Part shown: one piece after another, positions 24,062 to 33,876 of the stretch | Layout: each line of letters begins with the position of its first letter | Position numbering within the stretch: position 1 is the first letter of the stretch | NCBI RefSeq assembly: GCF_030247195.1 | Contig: NC_080670.1 | Location: 36,423,934-36,487,933, forward strand | DNA length: 64,000 nucleotides | Direction: 5' to 3' | Source of the DNA: Topomyia yanbarensis | Lineage: Eukaryota > Arthropoda > Insecta > Diptera > Culicidae | The notes under the pieces: model-generated | Seen by the model: only the letters and a program-made list of their open reading frames with translations | What the model was told of the DNA's origin: nothing | Database searches by the model: none | Position numbers and translations under genes: made by a program

Positions 24062-25304
24062 AAAGTAGCCAACTATGTGGCAATATTGCTATTACTCATC
24101 AACTGCATTTTGGAATATGTCCTCTCTAGTTGAAAGAAATACATCTGGACAGGCTCCGTAACGCAAATCAATGCGTTTTCGAATGGCATGATTGAGTATT
24201 TTGCAAAATATTTCGAAAAATTAATTCGTCAAGCATTCATTAAAACTGGAAGTCACTCGCTGTTTACACAATATTCCTGGTTGCCAAAACTAGCAGACAA
24301 AATAACTTGGTAAACTGTGCAGCCAAATTCACGGTTTTTCTCTCCGCGTATCTTTATATTTGAAGCATCGTCTTTGCTCCGAATGATACCGTTTAGTTTT
24401 GATCGGTTCACTATTTATACCGAAAGTCGAGATTCTTATTTTTTTATTTGAAACATCTCTCTCGTCAATACCAATTGTAACTTTTCAATATGTATTCATG
24501 TCAAATATGTCTCCGCTAACTTTCCGTCAAGAGCTTATTGCTGACAGCACAATTGAAGAGTATCGAACCATAGATTAGGTGTAAAGAAAAAGTAACCGAT
24601 GATATACGGATACGGCTGTACTGATTCTCCGAACACTTAATGTCCGAACTAGGTGACATACCTAACTCAAACAAGCTGCGCTGAGTGTATAGCATTTGCC
24701 GCAAGTCAACCGAATCCGATTCAAACGGCCGGACATAATGATGCGGTAAGAAATCAAGGGGCTCGCCTCAGCAAATTCCGGTGTAATCACTGCTGCGCTG
24801 GTAACGGCTGACATGCTGGATACTTTCCTATACCGAAGGTGTATTCGAGATCCTATCATGCAAATTGTAGCTCATTCGAATGATGATGAATCGACAATGT
24901 GTCATTTCAGAAGTTATTTTGATTAACCTAGATGCTATAATGCATATTTGCATTGGGAACAGAGCACAGTACAATAAACAGATAGTTAGTTGCCTATTGT
25001 GAGTGTGTAACAATTGGTCATGCGTGGATAAATTCAATAAATAACCGATAATGCTTAAATAATAATATGAGCAGCAGTAAATTGCTAGCCTAGGCCTTGA
25101 TGCTCTAGTTCTCATAGTTTTCATGGCACAAGATTTTTTTTTCAATAAGTGTTTATTGAAAAACTATTCTTGATCTAGGTATGTTATTGTCATAATGGTT
25201 TGTTTCATCATTTTTCTCTGTAGTCAACATAAGCAGACAAGTGCGCCGAAAATAGACAAACTTTGATTTCAACAGCACGATATTGATATTCTATCTGGAT
25301 AATT
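24062..25304. other. Long stretch without gene
   Basis: Three short minus frames (24516-24704, 24662-24859, 24828-25145) have no known motif, so I cannot support a gene. Confidence 0.35.
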
Positions 25305-25338
25305 CACTGATAGAATATATTTGTAAATCGCTACAAAT

Positions 25339-25354
25339 TAATTTCGTACAGACC
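25339..25354. repeat. Target-site duplication, 5' copy
   Basis: TAATTTCGTACAGACC directly precedes the LINE; the identical 16 bp follow its A-rich tail at 31509-31524. The intact relative at 15136-15151 (TAGTTTCGTACAGATA) shows the unoccupied site. Confidence 0.93.
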
Positions 25355-25388
25355 TCATTCGTTGTTCGACTTGCGCTCGGATAAGACG
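25355..25388 (+). promoter_or_regulatory. Internal Pol II promoter: Inr plus DPE
   Basis: The element begins TCATTC, a perfect match to the arthropod initiator TCA(G/T)T(C/T). With the A at 25357 as +1, AGACG lies at +28 to +32 (25384-25388). That is exactly the position and consensus of the downstream promoter element. No TATA box is needed, and an internal start at the very first bases is how LINEs keep their promoter on retrotransposition. Confidence 0.8.
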
Positions 25389-25660
25389 TGTGCTAGTGCT
25401 TTTGCAGTTGCCTTCCCCGGCTCAGTTTTTATTGTGTCCAGTGCTCAGTGCAGTGTCAAAACCAGTTGTGATTGCTAGGCCTTTGTTTCGAAAACAAAGT
25501 GTGTCGTGCTGGTATTGTCAGCCAGTCCCAGCAAAGGTCATCGGCATCGAAAAGATAAGTACCTGTTTCCCTTCTACTATTATTTTCTGTTTTGCCCTTG
25601 ATACATTCCGTTACTGCTCTTTTTATCGTTCTTTGCGCGAAGTGCTGATCTCGCGCTAAA

Positions 25661-26998
25661 ATGTCCCTCGACGGTCAGCCCACCGATGATAATATGGATG
25701 ATGAAACATCCCCTGATAAGCCTCCTACCAAACCCCCTCGCCTAAAAGCATACCCAGAGAACTCGACTGGGCCATTTGTGGTTTACTTCCGGACCACCAA
25801 TAAATCATTTGATATTTTGAAAATATCACGTGATCTGACAGAGCATTACTCGGCCGTGACCCAGATTACAAAGGTTCGCGCGAATAAGTTAAAAATTGTT
25901 GTTAGCGACCTCGCACAGGCAAACGGGATTGCTTCCTGTACCCGCTTTACGCAGCATTATAGGGTGTATGTACCGTGTGTAGATGTAGAGGTCGACGGGG
26001 TCATAACCGAGGCGAGTTTGACATGCGAGGACGTGCTGAAGTATGGGGCTGGCTGTTTTAAAAACCCCCTACTAAAGCCGGTGAAAATATTAGACTGCAA
26101 GAAATTGCACACGCTCGCTGGAGATAAAGAATCCTATATACCATCAGCCTCGCTTCGGGTGACTTTCGCCGGATCGTCTCTTCCAAATTATGTCCTTCTG
26201 GATAGGGTTCGCCTGCCTGTACGCCTGTTTGTACCGCGGGTAATGAACTGCAGCAACTGCAAACAGTTGGGCCACACAGCCACCTTTTGTGGCAATAAAA
26301 AACGATGTGGCAAGTGCGGTGGAGAGCATGAGGATGACTCTTGTGACAAAGACACTGAAAAGTGTGTTTACTGCGGGGGCCCTCCGCATGCTCTTAAATC
26401 ATGCCCTGCGTACAAACAGCGCGGGGATAAAATTAAGCGCTCCCTCAAGGAACGCTCGAAGCGCTCTTATGCAGAAATGTTAAAGAATGCTTCGCCATCT
26501 GTCCTTTCCGAAAACTCCTTTGCTCTTTTGGCTCCTGTTGAGCAAGAATCTGATAATCCACAAGAGGGAACATCTTTTGTTAACCCGGGGGAGTCCAGGA
26601 AGCGGAGAAATCCTGCCTCCCCTAGACTGCCCCGTAAGGGTCCCAAGGTGTCCTCCTCTGAGAGTGCGCCAACCACATCTAATAAATCCAACGGAAGTGC
26701 TGCACTAATGCCGAAGCAATCTGCTCCTGGATTTGGAAATTTTAATTCAAACAAGGAGTACCCACCACTTCCAGGGACACCAGAAACCCCAAGTGTCCCT
26801 CTTTTTCAAACAGACACTCAGTCCAGTAATGGACTAATGAAATTTTCTGACATCGTGGACTTAATTTTCACAGCTTTCAATGTTACCGATCCTCTTAAAA
26901 GCCTTCTGATACGTTTTCTCCCTATAGTGCAAACATTTTTGAAGCAGTTGACTACTAAATGGCCCCTCCTTGCAGCGATCGTATCCTTCGATGGCTAA
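25661..26998 (+). CDS. LINE ORF1, gag-like nucleic-acid-binding protein
   Basis: A 445-residue protein that would coat the element's RNA in the cytoplasm and carry it to the nucleus. An acidic, Pro-rich N-terminus (residues 1-35) is followed by a region of about 38-190 typical of the gag-like domain upstream of zinc knuckles in these LINEs. Three knuckles then follow: CSNC...H...C at 197-210, CGKC...H...C at 216-228 (one residue shorter in the loop) and CVYC...H...C at 235-248. A basic stretch with SKRSYAEML follows, then a Ser/Pro-rich, low-complexity tail. ATG at 25661 is the first in frame after the 5' UTR. The stop codon overlaps the ORF2 start, pointing to coupled translation. I see no frameshift or stop within it. 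Confidence 0.92.
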   Translation: MSLDGQPTDDNMDDETSPDKPPTKPPRLKAYPENSTGPFVVYFRTTNKSFDILKISRDLTEHYSAVTQITKVRANKLKIVVSDLAQANGIASCTRFTQHYRVYVPCVDVEVDGVITEASLTCEDVLKYGAGCFKNPLLKPVKILDCKKLHTLAGDKESYIPSASLRVTFAGSSLPNYVLLDRVRLPVRLFVPRVMNCSNCKQLGHTATFCGNKKRCGKCGGEHEDDSCDKDTEKCVYCGGPPHALKSCPAYKQRGDKIKRSLKERSKRSYAEMLKNASPSVLSENSFALLAPVEQESDNPQEGTSFVNPGESRKRRNPASPRLPRKGPKVSSSESAPTTSNKSNGSAALMPKQSAPGFGNFNSNKEYPPLPGTPETPSVPLFQTDTQSSNGLMKFSDIVDLIFTAFNVTDPLKSLLIRFLPIVQTFLKQLTTKWPLLAAIVSFDG

Positions 26999-29900
26999 GT
27001 CATCGAACGAGGTCACTGATTCGATCACTGTTCTACAGTGGAACAGCAGAAGTATCCTCCCGAAAATTGATTCCTTTAAATTTTTACTAAATAGTTTAAA
27101 ATGTGATGTTTTCGCATTATGTGAAACTTGGTTAACTTCCGATATAAATCTCAACTTCCACGACTTTAATATAATTCGTCTGGATCGAGAAAACCCCTAT
27201 GGAGGAGTACTTTTGGGGATTAAAAAGTGCTATTCTTTCAACCGAATTAACCTCCCTTCGACACCAGGCATTGAAGTTGTCGCTTGTGAAATAAGGATCA
27301 AAAGCAAATACCTTAGCATTGCTTCCATCTACATTCCCCCTAGAGCGTCGGTAGGGAACCGAACGCTTTGTAATATCACGGAATTCCTACCGGCACCGCG
27401 GCTAGTTCTAGGAGACTTTAACTCGCACGGTACGGTATGGGGTGGTCTTCACGATGATAACAGATCAACATTAATCCAAGATCTTTGCGACAATTTCAAC
27501 ATGACCATCTTAAACACGGGAGAAATGACACGGATTCCTACACCACCAACACGCGCAAGCGCGTTGGATTTATCTCTATGCTCGACTTCGCTACAGTTAG
27601 ATTGCACGTGGAAGGTGATCCCTGATCCCCACGGTAGCGACCATTTGCCTATCGTAATTTCAATTGCCAACGGTTCAAGACCATCAGAAACAATCAATGT
27701 CTCATATGACCTCACACGGAACATTGATTGGAAGAGTTACGCGACCGCGATATCCGCTAAAATCGAATCCATTCAAGAACTTCCTCCGGAGGAAGAGTAC
27801 AGGTTTTTGGCTGGCTTGATTCTCGACAGTGCGAATCAAGCTCAGACTAAACCAGTACCGGGCGAGAACACCCACGGACGATCTCCCACCCTGTGGTGGG
27901 ACAAAGAGTGCTCAGAACTGTACGCGGAAAAGTCCACTGCGTATAAAACCTTTCGGGACGACGGGTTACCCGATAGCTATCGACAGTACGCGTCGCTAGA
28001 AAAGCGAATGAAGTGTTTGATGAAAGCCAAGAAACGCAGTTATTGGCGCCGGTTCGTCGACGGGTTAACGAGAGAAACAGCGATACGCACTCTTTGGGGT
28101 ACGGCTCGACGTATGCGTAACCGAAATAGTATTAACGAGAACGTGGAATATTCAAACCGCTGGATATTCGCCTTCGCCAAGAAGATCTGTCCAGACTCTG
28201 TCCCGGTACAGAAAACATACCACGCCGCGTCTCCTCACGATACCGCGAACGAAACACCGTTTGCGATGGTGGAGTTCTCACTTGCCCTCTTATCGTGCAA
28301 CAATAACGCCCCGGGGTTAGACAGAATCAAATTCAACTTGTTGAAGAATCTGCCTGATTCTGCTAAAAGGCGTTTGCTGAATTTATTTAACAAGTTCCTT
28401 GAGGGTAACATTGTTCCTCACGACTGGAGGCAAGTGAAGGTCATCGCCATCGCAAAACCGGGAAAACCAGCCTCCGACCACAACTCGTACCGACCGATTG
28501 CAATGCTTTCCTGTATCCGGAAGTTGTTCGAGAAAATGATCTTGTTTCGCCTCGACAATTGGGTCGAAGCAAATGGCTTACTGTCAGATACACAATTTGG
28601 CTTCCGCAAAGGCAAAGGGACGAACGATTGCCTTGCGTTGCTTTCTACAGAAATCCAAATGGCCTATGCTAACAAAGAGCAGATGGCATCAGTCTTCTTG
28701 GATATTAAGGGGGCTTTTGACTCAGTTTCTATCAATGTTCTTTCAGAGAAGCTGCATCAGCATGGTCTTTCGCCGATTTTAAATAACTTTTTGCTAAACC
28801 TGTTGTCTGAGAAGCATATGCATTTTTCGCATGGCGACTTAACAACATCGCGATTTAGCTACATGGGTCTTCCCCAGGGCTCATGTCTAAGTCCCCTACT
28901 CTACAATTTTTACGTGAATGACATTGACGATTGTCTTGCCAATTCATGCACGCTAAGGCAACTTGCAGACGACGGGGTGGTCTCTGTTACAGGGCCCAAA
29001 GCTGCCGATTTGCAAGAACCATTACAAGATACTTTGGACAATTTGTCTGCTTGGGCTCTTCAGCTGGGTATCGAGTTCTCCACGGAGAAAACTGAGCTGG
29101 TCGTCTTTTCTAGGAAGCGTGAGCCGGCGCAACTCCAGCTTCTACTCATGGGTGTAACGATCAATCAGGTCTTCACATTTAAATATCTCGGGGTCTGGTT
29201 CGACTCGAAAGGTACCTGGGGATGTCACATTAGGTATCTGAAACAAAAATGCCAACAAAGGATCAATTTTCTCCGGACAATAACTGGAACATGGTGGGGT
29301 GCCCACCCAGGAGACCTAATTAGGTTGTATCAAACAACGATACTGTCGGTAATGGAATACGGATGCTTCTGCTTTCGCTCCGCGGCGAACATACATTTCA
29401 TCAAACTCGAAAGAATTCAGTATCGTTGTTTGCGTATCGCCTTAGGGTGCATGCAGTCGACCCATACGATGAGTCTCGAAGTGCTGTCGGGCGTTCTCCC
29501 GTTGAAAAATCGATTTTGGGAACTCTCATATCGATTGCTCATTCGATGCGATATCTTGAACCCGTTGGTGATTGAAAACTTCGAAAGACTCGTCGAGCTT
29601 AATTCTCAAACCCCTTTTATGTCCTTGTACTTCGACTACATGGCACAGAGCATCAATCCTTCTTCGTATAATCCCAACCATGCCCGTTTTCTAGATACTT
29701 CTGATTCTACTGTATTCTTCGACACATCCATGAAGGAAGAGATTCGTGGAATACCGGACCATATACTCCCTCAAGTGATCCCCAATATATTTTATAATAA
29801 ATTCCGTGAAGTCGACTGTGACAAAATGTTCTACACTGACGGATCGAATCTCGATGGGTCCACTGGCTTCGGTATCTTCAATAATACTATCACCGCTTCA

Positions 29901-30677
29901 TTCAAGCTCAATGATCCCGCTTCAGTTTACGTCGCAGAATTAGCTGCTATTCAGTACACCCTTGGGATCATCGACACTCTGCCCACAGATCACTACTTCA
30001 TCATCTCGGACAGCCTCAGCTCTATCGAGGCTCTTCGTGCGATGAAGCCCAAAAAACAATTCCCGTATTTTCTGGGGAAGATACGGGAGTCCTTGTATAC
30101 GTTATCTGAAAAATCTTACCAGATTACCTTTGTTTGGGTCCCCTCTCATTGCTCTATCCCGGGCAATGAAAAGGCCGACTCATTAGCAAAGGTGGGCGCA
30201 TTAAATGGTGACATATACGAAAGACCAATCTGCTTCAACGAATTTTTTAGTATTTGTCGTCAGAGGACACTCAACAGTTGGCAAACCTCATGGAGCAATG
30301 GTGAACTTGGACGATGGCTACATTCCATTATCCCGAAGGTATCAACGAAGCCTTGGTTCAGGGGGATGGATGTGGGTCGGGATTTTATTCGTGTAATGTC
30401 CCGGCTCATGTCTAACCACTACACGTTGCATGCACATTTGCGGCGTATTGGGCTTGCGGAGAGTAGTCTGTGCGCTTGTGACGAGGGTTATCACGACATC
30501 GACCACGTTGTCTGGGTTTGTGCCGAGTATTGTGACGCCAGGTCTCTGTTAAAGGATTCCCTTCGGGCCCGAGGTAGACCACCCAATGTCCCAGTCCGGG
30601 ATATGCTAGCAAATCGCGATCTCCCCTATATGTCCCTTATTTACAATTTCATTAAAACGATAAATATCCCAATTTAG
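26991..30677 (+). CDS. LINE ORF2: endonuclease, reverse transcriptase, RNase H
   Basis: A 1228-residue polyprotein that nicks target DNA and reverse-transcribes the element RNA at the nick. Endonuclease, residues 12-225: WNSRSI with N18, CETWL with E45, GDFNSH with D142, SDHLPI with D217/H218. Reverse transcriptase, about 430-720: FLDIKGAFD with D571 and LADD with D660/D661 (Leu in place of the usual Tyr or Phe), GLPQGSCLSP upstream. RNase H, about 945-1070: D950 (YTDGS), E983 (AELAAI), D1007 (SDS), D1063 (KADS), all present, with WVPSHCSIPGN. A Cys/His cluster CACDEGYHDIDH near 1155 closes the protein. The frame is open earlier, to a TTG at 26970, but the first ATG is 26991, in ATGGCTAA, which contains the ORF1 stop. 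No interruption is seen. Confidence 0.95.
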   Translation: MAKSSNEVTDSITVLQWNSRSILPKIDSFKFLLNSLKCDVFALCETWLTSDINLNFHDFNIIRLDRENPYGGVLLGIKKCYSFNRINLPSTPGIEVVACEIRIKSKYLSIASIYIPPRASVGNRTLCNITEFLPAPRLVLGDFNSHGTVWGGLHDDNRSTLIQDLCDNFNMTILNTGEMTRIPTPPTRASALDLSLCSTSLQLDCTWKVIPDPHGSDHLPIVISIANGSRPSETINVSYDLTRNIDWKSYATAISAKIESIQELPPEEEYRFLAGLILDSANQAQTKPVPGENTHGRSPTLWWDKECSELYAEKSTAYKTFRDDGLPDSYRQYASLEKRMKCLMKAKKRSYWRRFVDGLTRETAIRTLWGTARRMRNRNSINENVEYSNRWIFAFAKKICPDSVPVQKTYHAASPHDTANETPFAMVEFSLALLSCNNNAPGLDRIKFNLLKNLPDSAKRRLLNLFNKFLEGNIVPHDWRQVKVIAIAKPGKPASDHNSYRPIAMLSCIRKLFEKMILFRLDNWVEANGLLSDTQFGFRKGKGTNDCLALLSTEIQMAYANKEQMASVFLDIKGAFDSVSINVLSEKLHQHGLSPILNNFLLNLLSEKHMHFSHGDLTTSRFSYMGLPQGSCLSPLLYNFYVNDIDDCLANSCTLRQLADDGVVSVTGPKAADLQEPLQDTLDNLSAWALQLGIEFSTEKTELVVFSRKREPAQLQLLLMGVTINQVFTFKYLGVWFDSKGTWGCHIRYLKQKCQQRINFLRTITGTWWGAHPGDLIRLYQTTILSVMEYGCFCFRSAANIHFIKLERIQYRCLRIALGCMQSTHTMSLEVLSGVLPLKNRFWELSYRLLIRCDILNPLVIENFERLVELNSQTPFMSLYFDYMAQSINPSSYNPNHARFLDTSDSTVFFDTSMKEEIRGIPDHILPQVIPNIFYNKFREVDCDKMFYTDGSNLDGSTGFGIFNNTITASFKLNDPASVYVAELAAIQYTLGIIDTLPTDHYFIISDSLSSIEALRAMKPKKQFPYFLGKIRESLYTLSEKSYQITFVWVPSHCSIPGNEKADSLAKVGALNGDIYERPICFNEFFSICRQRTLNSWQTSWSNGELGRWLHSIIPKVSTKPWFRGMDVGRDFIRVMSRLMSNHYTLHAHLRRIGLAESSLCACDEGYHDIDHVVWVCAEYCDARSLLKDSLRARGRPPNVPVRDMLANRDLPYMSLIYNFIKTINIPI

Positions 30678-31508
30678 CCCCTCTCTTTTATTTCTTGTTT
30701 TTAGAAATTTCCTCTTGCTTGTGGAACCGATCAGCTGCAGAGTGCCACTATGTAACCGCCGTCGCCTTTACCACTACGCCTGCATAGAAGGAAACTGAAG
30801 CGAGAGCGACTTGATGTCCGATGACTTTTTAAGGATTCCCCGCGGGTCCGAATAATACCATCCGCCAACCCGGTACTCGACGACTTACTAGACTGAGGCG
30901 CAAATTTGTTTCGCTGATCTCCCGTTTGCGCGATAGTCTTCTTTCCCTGTCACCATATACGTCTTCTCTCCCCTGTCCTCGACACACCTGCTGCTACACT
31001 GATGTGGAAATAGGCCCCCCTCTGAAATATCTTGACCAAGCATAAGTCTTCGTTAAAAAATCAAATTTGATTTCTGTATTCCTAGTTTTAAGATAGCTGT
31101 AATTTTTACTCTTTATTGAAACTCTTGTCCTCCATCTTGTAAATAGAATTGTATCCCTAGTTTTAAGATATCTGTGAAATTTCTCATAAATATTTGTTCC
31201 ACCTTTTGTTAGTTTTAAGATAACTGTAAAATATTTCGTAAAATACTATTACTCCCCCTCTTGTATATCAAACTGAATCCCTTGTTTTAAAATTTTTCAT
31301 AAAAAAAATCTTTTGGCCCTCTCTTGTATATTGAATCTTATTTCTAGTCTTAAGATAGCTGTAAACTTTTTTTTTTCTTGTATAAAAAAAATATTTCAAC
31401 ATTGTAACCTCCTAGTTTTAAGATATCCAAAATGTAAAAACAAAAGAATTTGGCACCGCCAAGCTAACGCATTTGTGCCTATCAAATAAACGAATTGAAT
31501 AAAAAAAA
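30678..31508 (+). other. LINE 3' UTR with tandem TTTTAAGATA repeats and A-rich tail
   Basis: AGTTTTAAGATA(G/T)CTGT-type units recur about six times (near 31083, 31158, 31209, 31282 degenerate, 31344, 31410) at 50-78 bp spacing. Most are followed by T-rich DNA and TCTTGTA. The end reads AATAAACGAATTGAATAAAAA, an AATAAA-type signal plus A tail. These repeats may be the template recognised by the reverse transcriptase, or simple slippage products. Confidence 0.75.
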
Positions 31509-31524
31509 TAATTTCGTACAGACC
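31509..31524. repeat. Target-site duplication, 3' copy
   Basis: Identical to 25339-25354. It follows the A-rich tail directly, so the first one or two bases could belong to the tail. Confidence 0.93.
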
Positions 31525-31580
31525 ATTTTCATAAAATATACGATTTTTTTGTACATATGTTTAATCATTCGTAGCTCTAT

Positions 31581-31862
31581 CACAGACTAACAGACATAAC
31601 ACTATGAGGGAATTCCCTCAAAAAACATCGATCCGACAATTTTCCCAGAACACTAGCTCCACCTTTTATTCACAGTGCCGAACACTTATTTACTGGTGGG
31701 TTACCCCTCAGGTTTGGGAACAATTTTTCACTAGTGGTCTATCCCCCATATGAACATGTCAGTGGCGCCATAATTTCAAATGTGGTCACAGTCCCAACTA
31801 CAAATATATTTAAAATGACCGTTAAAGCGGGCGAAGCTTTGGTTTTGAGTGTTATGTCTGTG
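31581..31862. mobile_element. MITE with 7-bp TSD (CACAGAC ends)
   Basis: The ends CACAGACTAACAGACATAACACT and AGTGTTATGTCTGTG are inverted, the left carrying an extra partial copy of the ACAGAC box. GCTCTAT duplicates at 31574-31580 and 31863-31869. Removing the element restores GTAGCTCTATTGAAACAC, which matches 15200-15217 in the intact copy (GTAGTTCTATTGAAACAC). That confirms both the boundaries and the 7-bp duplication. 282 bp, noncoding. Confidence 0.9.
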
Positions 31863-33182
31863 GCTCTATTGAAACACTTTTATTTTTTATTACGAATTTT
31901 TCATAAAAATCACGAAACGACTGACGTTGGCTTTTTACAAAACGGCTTCATTAGGCAAACGAATTGTTCGCTGCTACATACGAAAGTCTTTATAATATTT
32001 ACGAGCACCAGTCGTCAAACCGTCAACGTCAAAAGAGCTTCAATAGAGGTAGAGTATGGTGTCCTTGTTGTTATACGTCAGATAATTGTTGACAATCACG
32101 ACGGTCACGGTCTGACTAGTAAGTAACCGTATCCGTGTCCGCTGGTTTCAGGAAGATTTCCTGAACCTCTTTTGCTTCTAGTTTATCCAGAATCCGTTGG
32201 TTTAATGAATAAGTTTGAGTTTTTCTCTCTTCCGGGATAATTCACACAGAAACCGAGCTCGTTCCATATTCTGCCGCAGAGATGTCAAAATAATATGCTA
32301 TTAAACAAGAAACCTTTCCTAAGATGAACGAAATGAATTCGTGCGACCAACGAAATCGTTCGTAATATACACAAAGATGTATTAAAATAAACAAATAATT
32401 TAATTTCATTCACGAAAAATAATGTTGTAATCATCGATAGCGTTCGTGTAATATACACTAAATAAGTAAAATTCACGAAAACTTTTGTCACCAAGCGGCC
32501 ATTCGGTTCATGAAATTATCGAAACCTACACACCAAAAAAATCTGAATTTTATCGTTGACGTAATTCCAAACTTACCACAATCTAACAAACCGTAATTGA
32601 CGAACTGACGAAATATAACCGTGTTCTGTTTAATTTTACATGTAAGATGTACTTCAACACGCAGTGCCATAAAATTACATCCTTCAACATTTTAAATAAA
32701 CGCCATATGTGGAGTAAAATTACGTGACTCGCAAAATTTAACGAAATGGAAAATTAAAATCAAGCGTAAAACCAGAGGTGGATAAGAAAACCAACCGGTA
32801 CGTACATACACTGGTATTGTTCTCAAAATCTCAACACATGTAAACGAGTGATGCACATCGTATTCGGTTTGTTTTTCGTTCACACGGTAAACGAAAGAAA
32901 AACCTCCACCGACTCTCAGTTTATGAAACCAAACCGAGTCACTCAGCACCGTTTACATGTGTGTACGAATTTCAACTTGTGTTGATGTATTCTCAGCAGC
33001 GGTTTCGGTTTGGCTTTAGAAAACCGACCCTGGTTTTTTCTGTACACGGTGCTTCGGTTGAAAGAAGAAGCAGTGCTGCCGAATAGACAACTGAATTGAG
33101 TTCAATTAGTTGTTGAGAGTCAATGGGGTAATATCGAAATGGCTGGTTCTGAGCAGTTGTTAAAAGTTCAGCAATTCCATAC

Positions 33183-33405
33183 TAAATTTGCAAAAGGGCG
33201 AATAATATTTGTAAACAAACTTTTATTTTGATGGTTTCTCTTAATTTACTATAATTTTAAAGCAGAAAACAATTGAAATTACTTCTACGAAGGGTAAAAA
33301 TTTACATTAACGCATATTTTTCATGAAATACCACTCTGCAGCAGACTAATGAGCGAAACAAGTTTGTTTACAAAAAACGCTTTCGCCCTTTTGACGAATT
33401 AATAT
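33183..33405. repeat. MITE, second copy of the 6092-6322 family
   Basis: TTTGCAAAAGGGCGAATAAT to TTTTGACGAATTAATATTG. It shares nearly the full sequence of 6092-6322, with the TTTGTAAACAAACTT / AAGTTTGTTTACAAA inverted ends. The two copies differ by scattered substitutions only. Confidence 0.85.
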
Positions 33406-33412
33406 TGCATTG

Positions 33413-33530
33413 TTTAAATTAAAATTAAAGAAAACAATGAAATCAGCGATGTCAATAAAATAACAAAAACAATAAAATCAATTAAATTAATGAAATCAAT
33501 AAAATTAATTCAATCAATTAAACATGACTT
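33413..33530. repeat. AT-rich low-complexity stretch
   Basis: Irregular repeats of AATAAAATCAATTAAATTAA-type words on the plus strand. Simple-sequence expansion next to the MITE end; no coding content. Confidence 0.7.
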
Positions 33531-33876
33531 GAATCACTTGAAACTTCACATTAACACTCAATGCATTCAAAGTGGCCTGTATTTATATCGCCAATAGTCG
33601 TATCAATGAGATCTAATCCACGTCTGGTTGCGCTGGTTAGGCGATTCTCGAATAATCTCGAGCACACACTCGCATTTTGTATACATATATCCTTATTATT
33701 ACTGCTACGGCGCATCGTATTGATACATCTATCCTTGCACAGAGGCAATTGCGTGTATGTGTGTGTTATTTACATATGGTAAGCAACTCAGACGCAAGTG
33801 GGGGGAAACTCACGATTAGGTTCTTATTTACTGAGTGCTGGTAATACGTATTTCTGTTATTTTTGCTGTTACTGTA

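Larger units (their letters stand above)
25355..31508 (+). mobile_element. Full-length two-ORF non-LTR retrotransposon (LINE)
   Basis: A 6.15-kb element with a 306-bp 5' UTR, ORF1 (25661-26998), ORF2 (26991-30677), an ~830-bp 3' UTR with tandem repeats and an A-rich tail ending ATTGAATAAAAAAAA. Perfect 16-bp duplications flank it. ORF2 has apurinic-type endonuclease, reverse transcriptase and RNase H, as in the I-like and related RNase H-bearing clades. Mosquito copies are often labelled jockey-type in automatic annotation. The clade call is an inference from domain order. Both frames are uninterrupted and all catalytic residues I can check are present, so the copy is recent and may be competent. 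Confidence 0.93.
25305..32529. mobile_element. Second CACTGATA element, broken by later insertions
   Basis: Its left end (25305-25354: CACTGATAGAATATATTTGT and on) continues after the LINE at 31525 (ATTTTCATAAAATATACGA). It continues again after a 7-bp-TSD MITE at 31870. The run ends at about 32529 in CACCAAGCGGCCATTC and GAAACCTAC, matching 16710-16757. Compared with the copy at 15103-16850 it has only one copy of the ~300-bp internal unit (32280-32520) and lacks its right end. The TACACACC composite begins at that point. Confidence 0.7.

Noticed and set aside
25390..25659. 89-residue frame upstream of LINE ORF1
   Set aside because: It lies in the 5' UTR of the LINE, begins with GTG and has no motif; ORF1 at 25661 is the real product.
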